A stretch of DNA of 64,000 nucleotides from Bog-756 sp963703145 (GTDB lineage: Bacteria > Actinomycetota > Acidimicrobiia > Acidimicrobiales > RAAP-2), in assembly GCA_963703145.1 (NCBI GenBank), contig OY969793.1, positions 3,038,001 through 3,102,000 of the forward strand. The letters are read 5' to 3'. How positions within the stretch are numbered: position 1 is the stretch's first letter; each line of letters begins with the position of its first letter. Shown piece by piece: positions 63,965 through 64,000 of the stretch. The translations under genes and the position numbers were made by a program. Below the pieces are notes generated by a model that saw nothing but the letters and a program-made list of their open reading frames with translations, ran no database searches and had not been told where the DNA came from.

Positions 63965-64000
63965 ATGACGACGGAAGCGGGGGCCATGACTGATCAGATT
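63965..64000 (+). CDS. Possible start of a gene truncated by the window edge
   Basis: ATG 63965 opens MTTEAGAMTDQI and runs to the edge; a second ATG in frame is at 63986. A GGGGTGGG stretch is upstream and TATTTAT lies near 63920. Too short to assign a family. Confidence 0.3.
   Translation, partial: MTTEAGAMTDQI

Overview
The window is high-GC actinobacterial DNA. Gene content points to the class Acidimicrobiia or a near relative: two F420-type luciferase-like oxidoreductases, a SenX3/RegX3-type phosphate sensor pair, an hspR-containing dnaK operon, a GlnR-like operator, an actinobacterial EtfD-type Fe-S membrane oxidoreductase and a remnant of a secreted 'SC..AVG' repeat protein. The class-level placement is inference; no 16S rRNA lies in the window.

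Layout. 1-7.1 kb holds accessory metabolism: a partial quinone oxidoreductase, a CHAD-domain protein convergent with a polyphosphate-glucokinase-like gene, an amidase, an F420 oxidoreductase, a cytochrome P450 and an SDR. 7.2-13.6 kb is a five-gene minus-strand type IV secretion-like operon (DUF6112-like small membrane protein, TrbL-like channel, SCO6880-family protein, short VirB4-like ATPase, VirD4/TraG-like ATPase), with no relaxase or integrase in the window. It is divergent from senX3-regX3 across a four-copy, 10-bp-phased TTTTCAT array. 15.8-22.5 kb is housekeeping: serS, an ABC exporter, a thioredoxin-fold protein, ctaB, ctaA, clpS and a DUF2017 gene. Then come three tRNAs (Glu, Asp, Phe) and a decayed secreted-protein gene. 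23.4-26.5 kb has a conserved hypothetical gene, a TIGR03857-like oxidoreductase and a PadR regulator. 26.5-40 kb carries most of de novo purine synthesis in three minus-strand blocks (purF-purM-pyrE, purL, and purA-purD-purB-purC-purS-purQ), nearly all joined by 4-base start/stop overlaps. 40-43.5 kb has a methyltransferase, a MarR regulator and a UbiB-family kinase. 43.6-50.3 kb is the heat-shock operon dnaK-grpE-dnaJ-hspR-clpB with a HAIR-like operator over its promoter. 50.3-53.4 kb has gpmA and an amt-glnB operon behind a GlnR-like operator. The rest holds membrane proteins, a cyclic-nucleotide-binding protein, etfD, dcd, tRNA-Gly, a marR-clc-PH operon behind a perfect 24-bp palindrome, a type IV pilin and a winged-helix protein.

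Two window-wide properties matter. First, nine otherwise intact genes (CHAD, SCO6880-like, purM, purF, PHP, purD, ubiB-like, clpB, hspR) are each broken by one frameshift. Several are normally indispensable and one break lies in a G homopolymer, so I read most of them as sequence errors rather than pseudogenes. Second, many start codons sit 6-8 bases downstream of a TANNNT -10 box, which implies widespread leaderless mRNAs.
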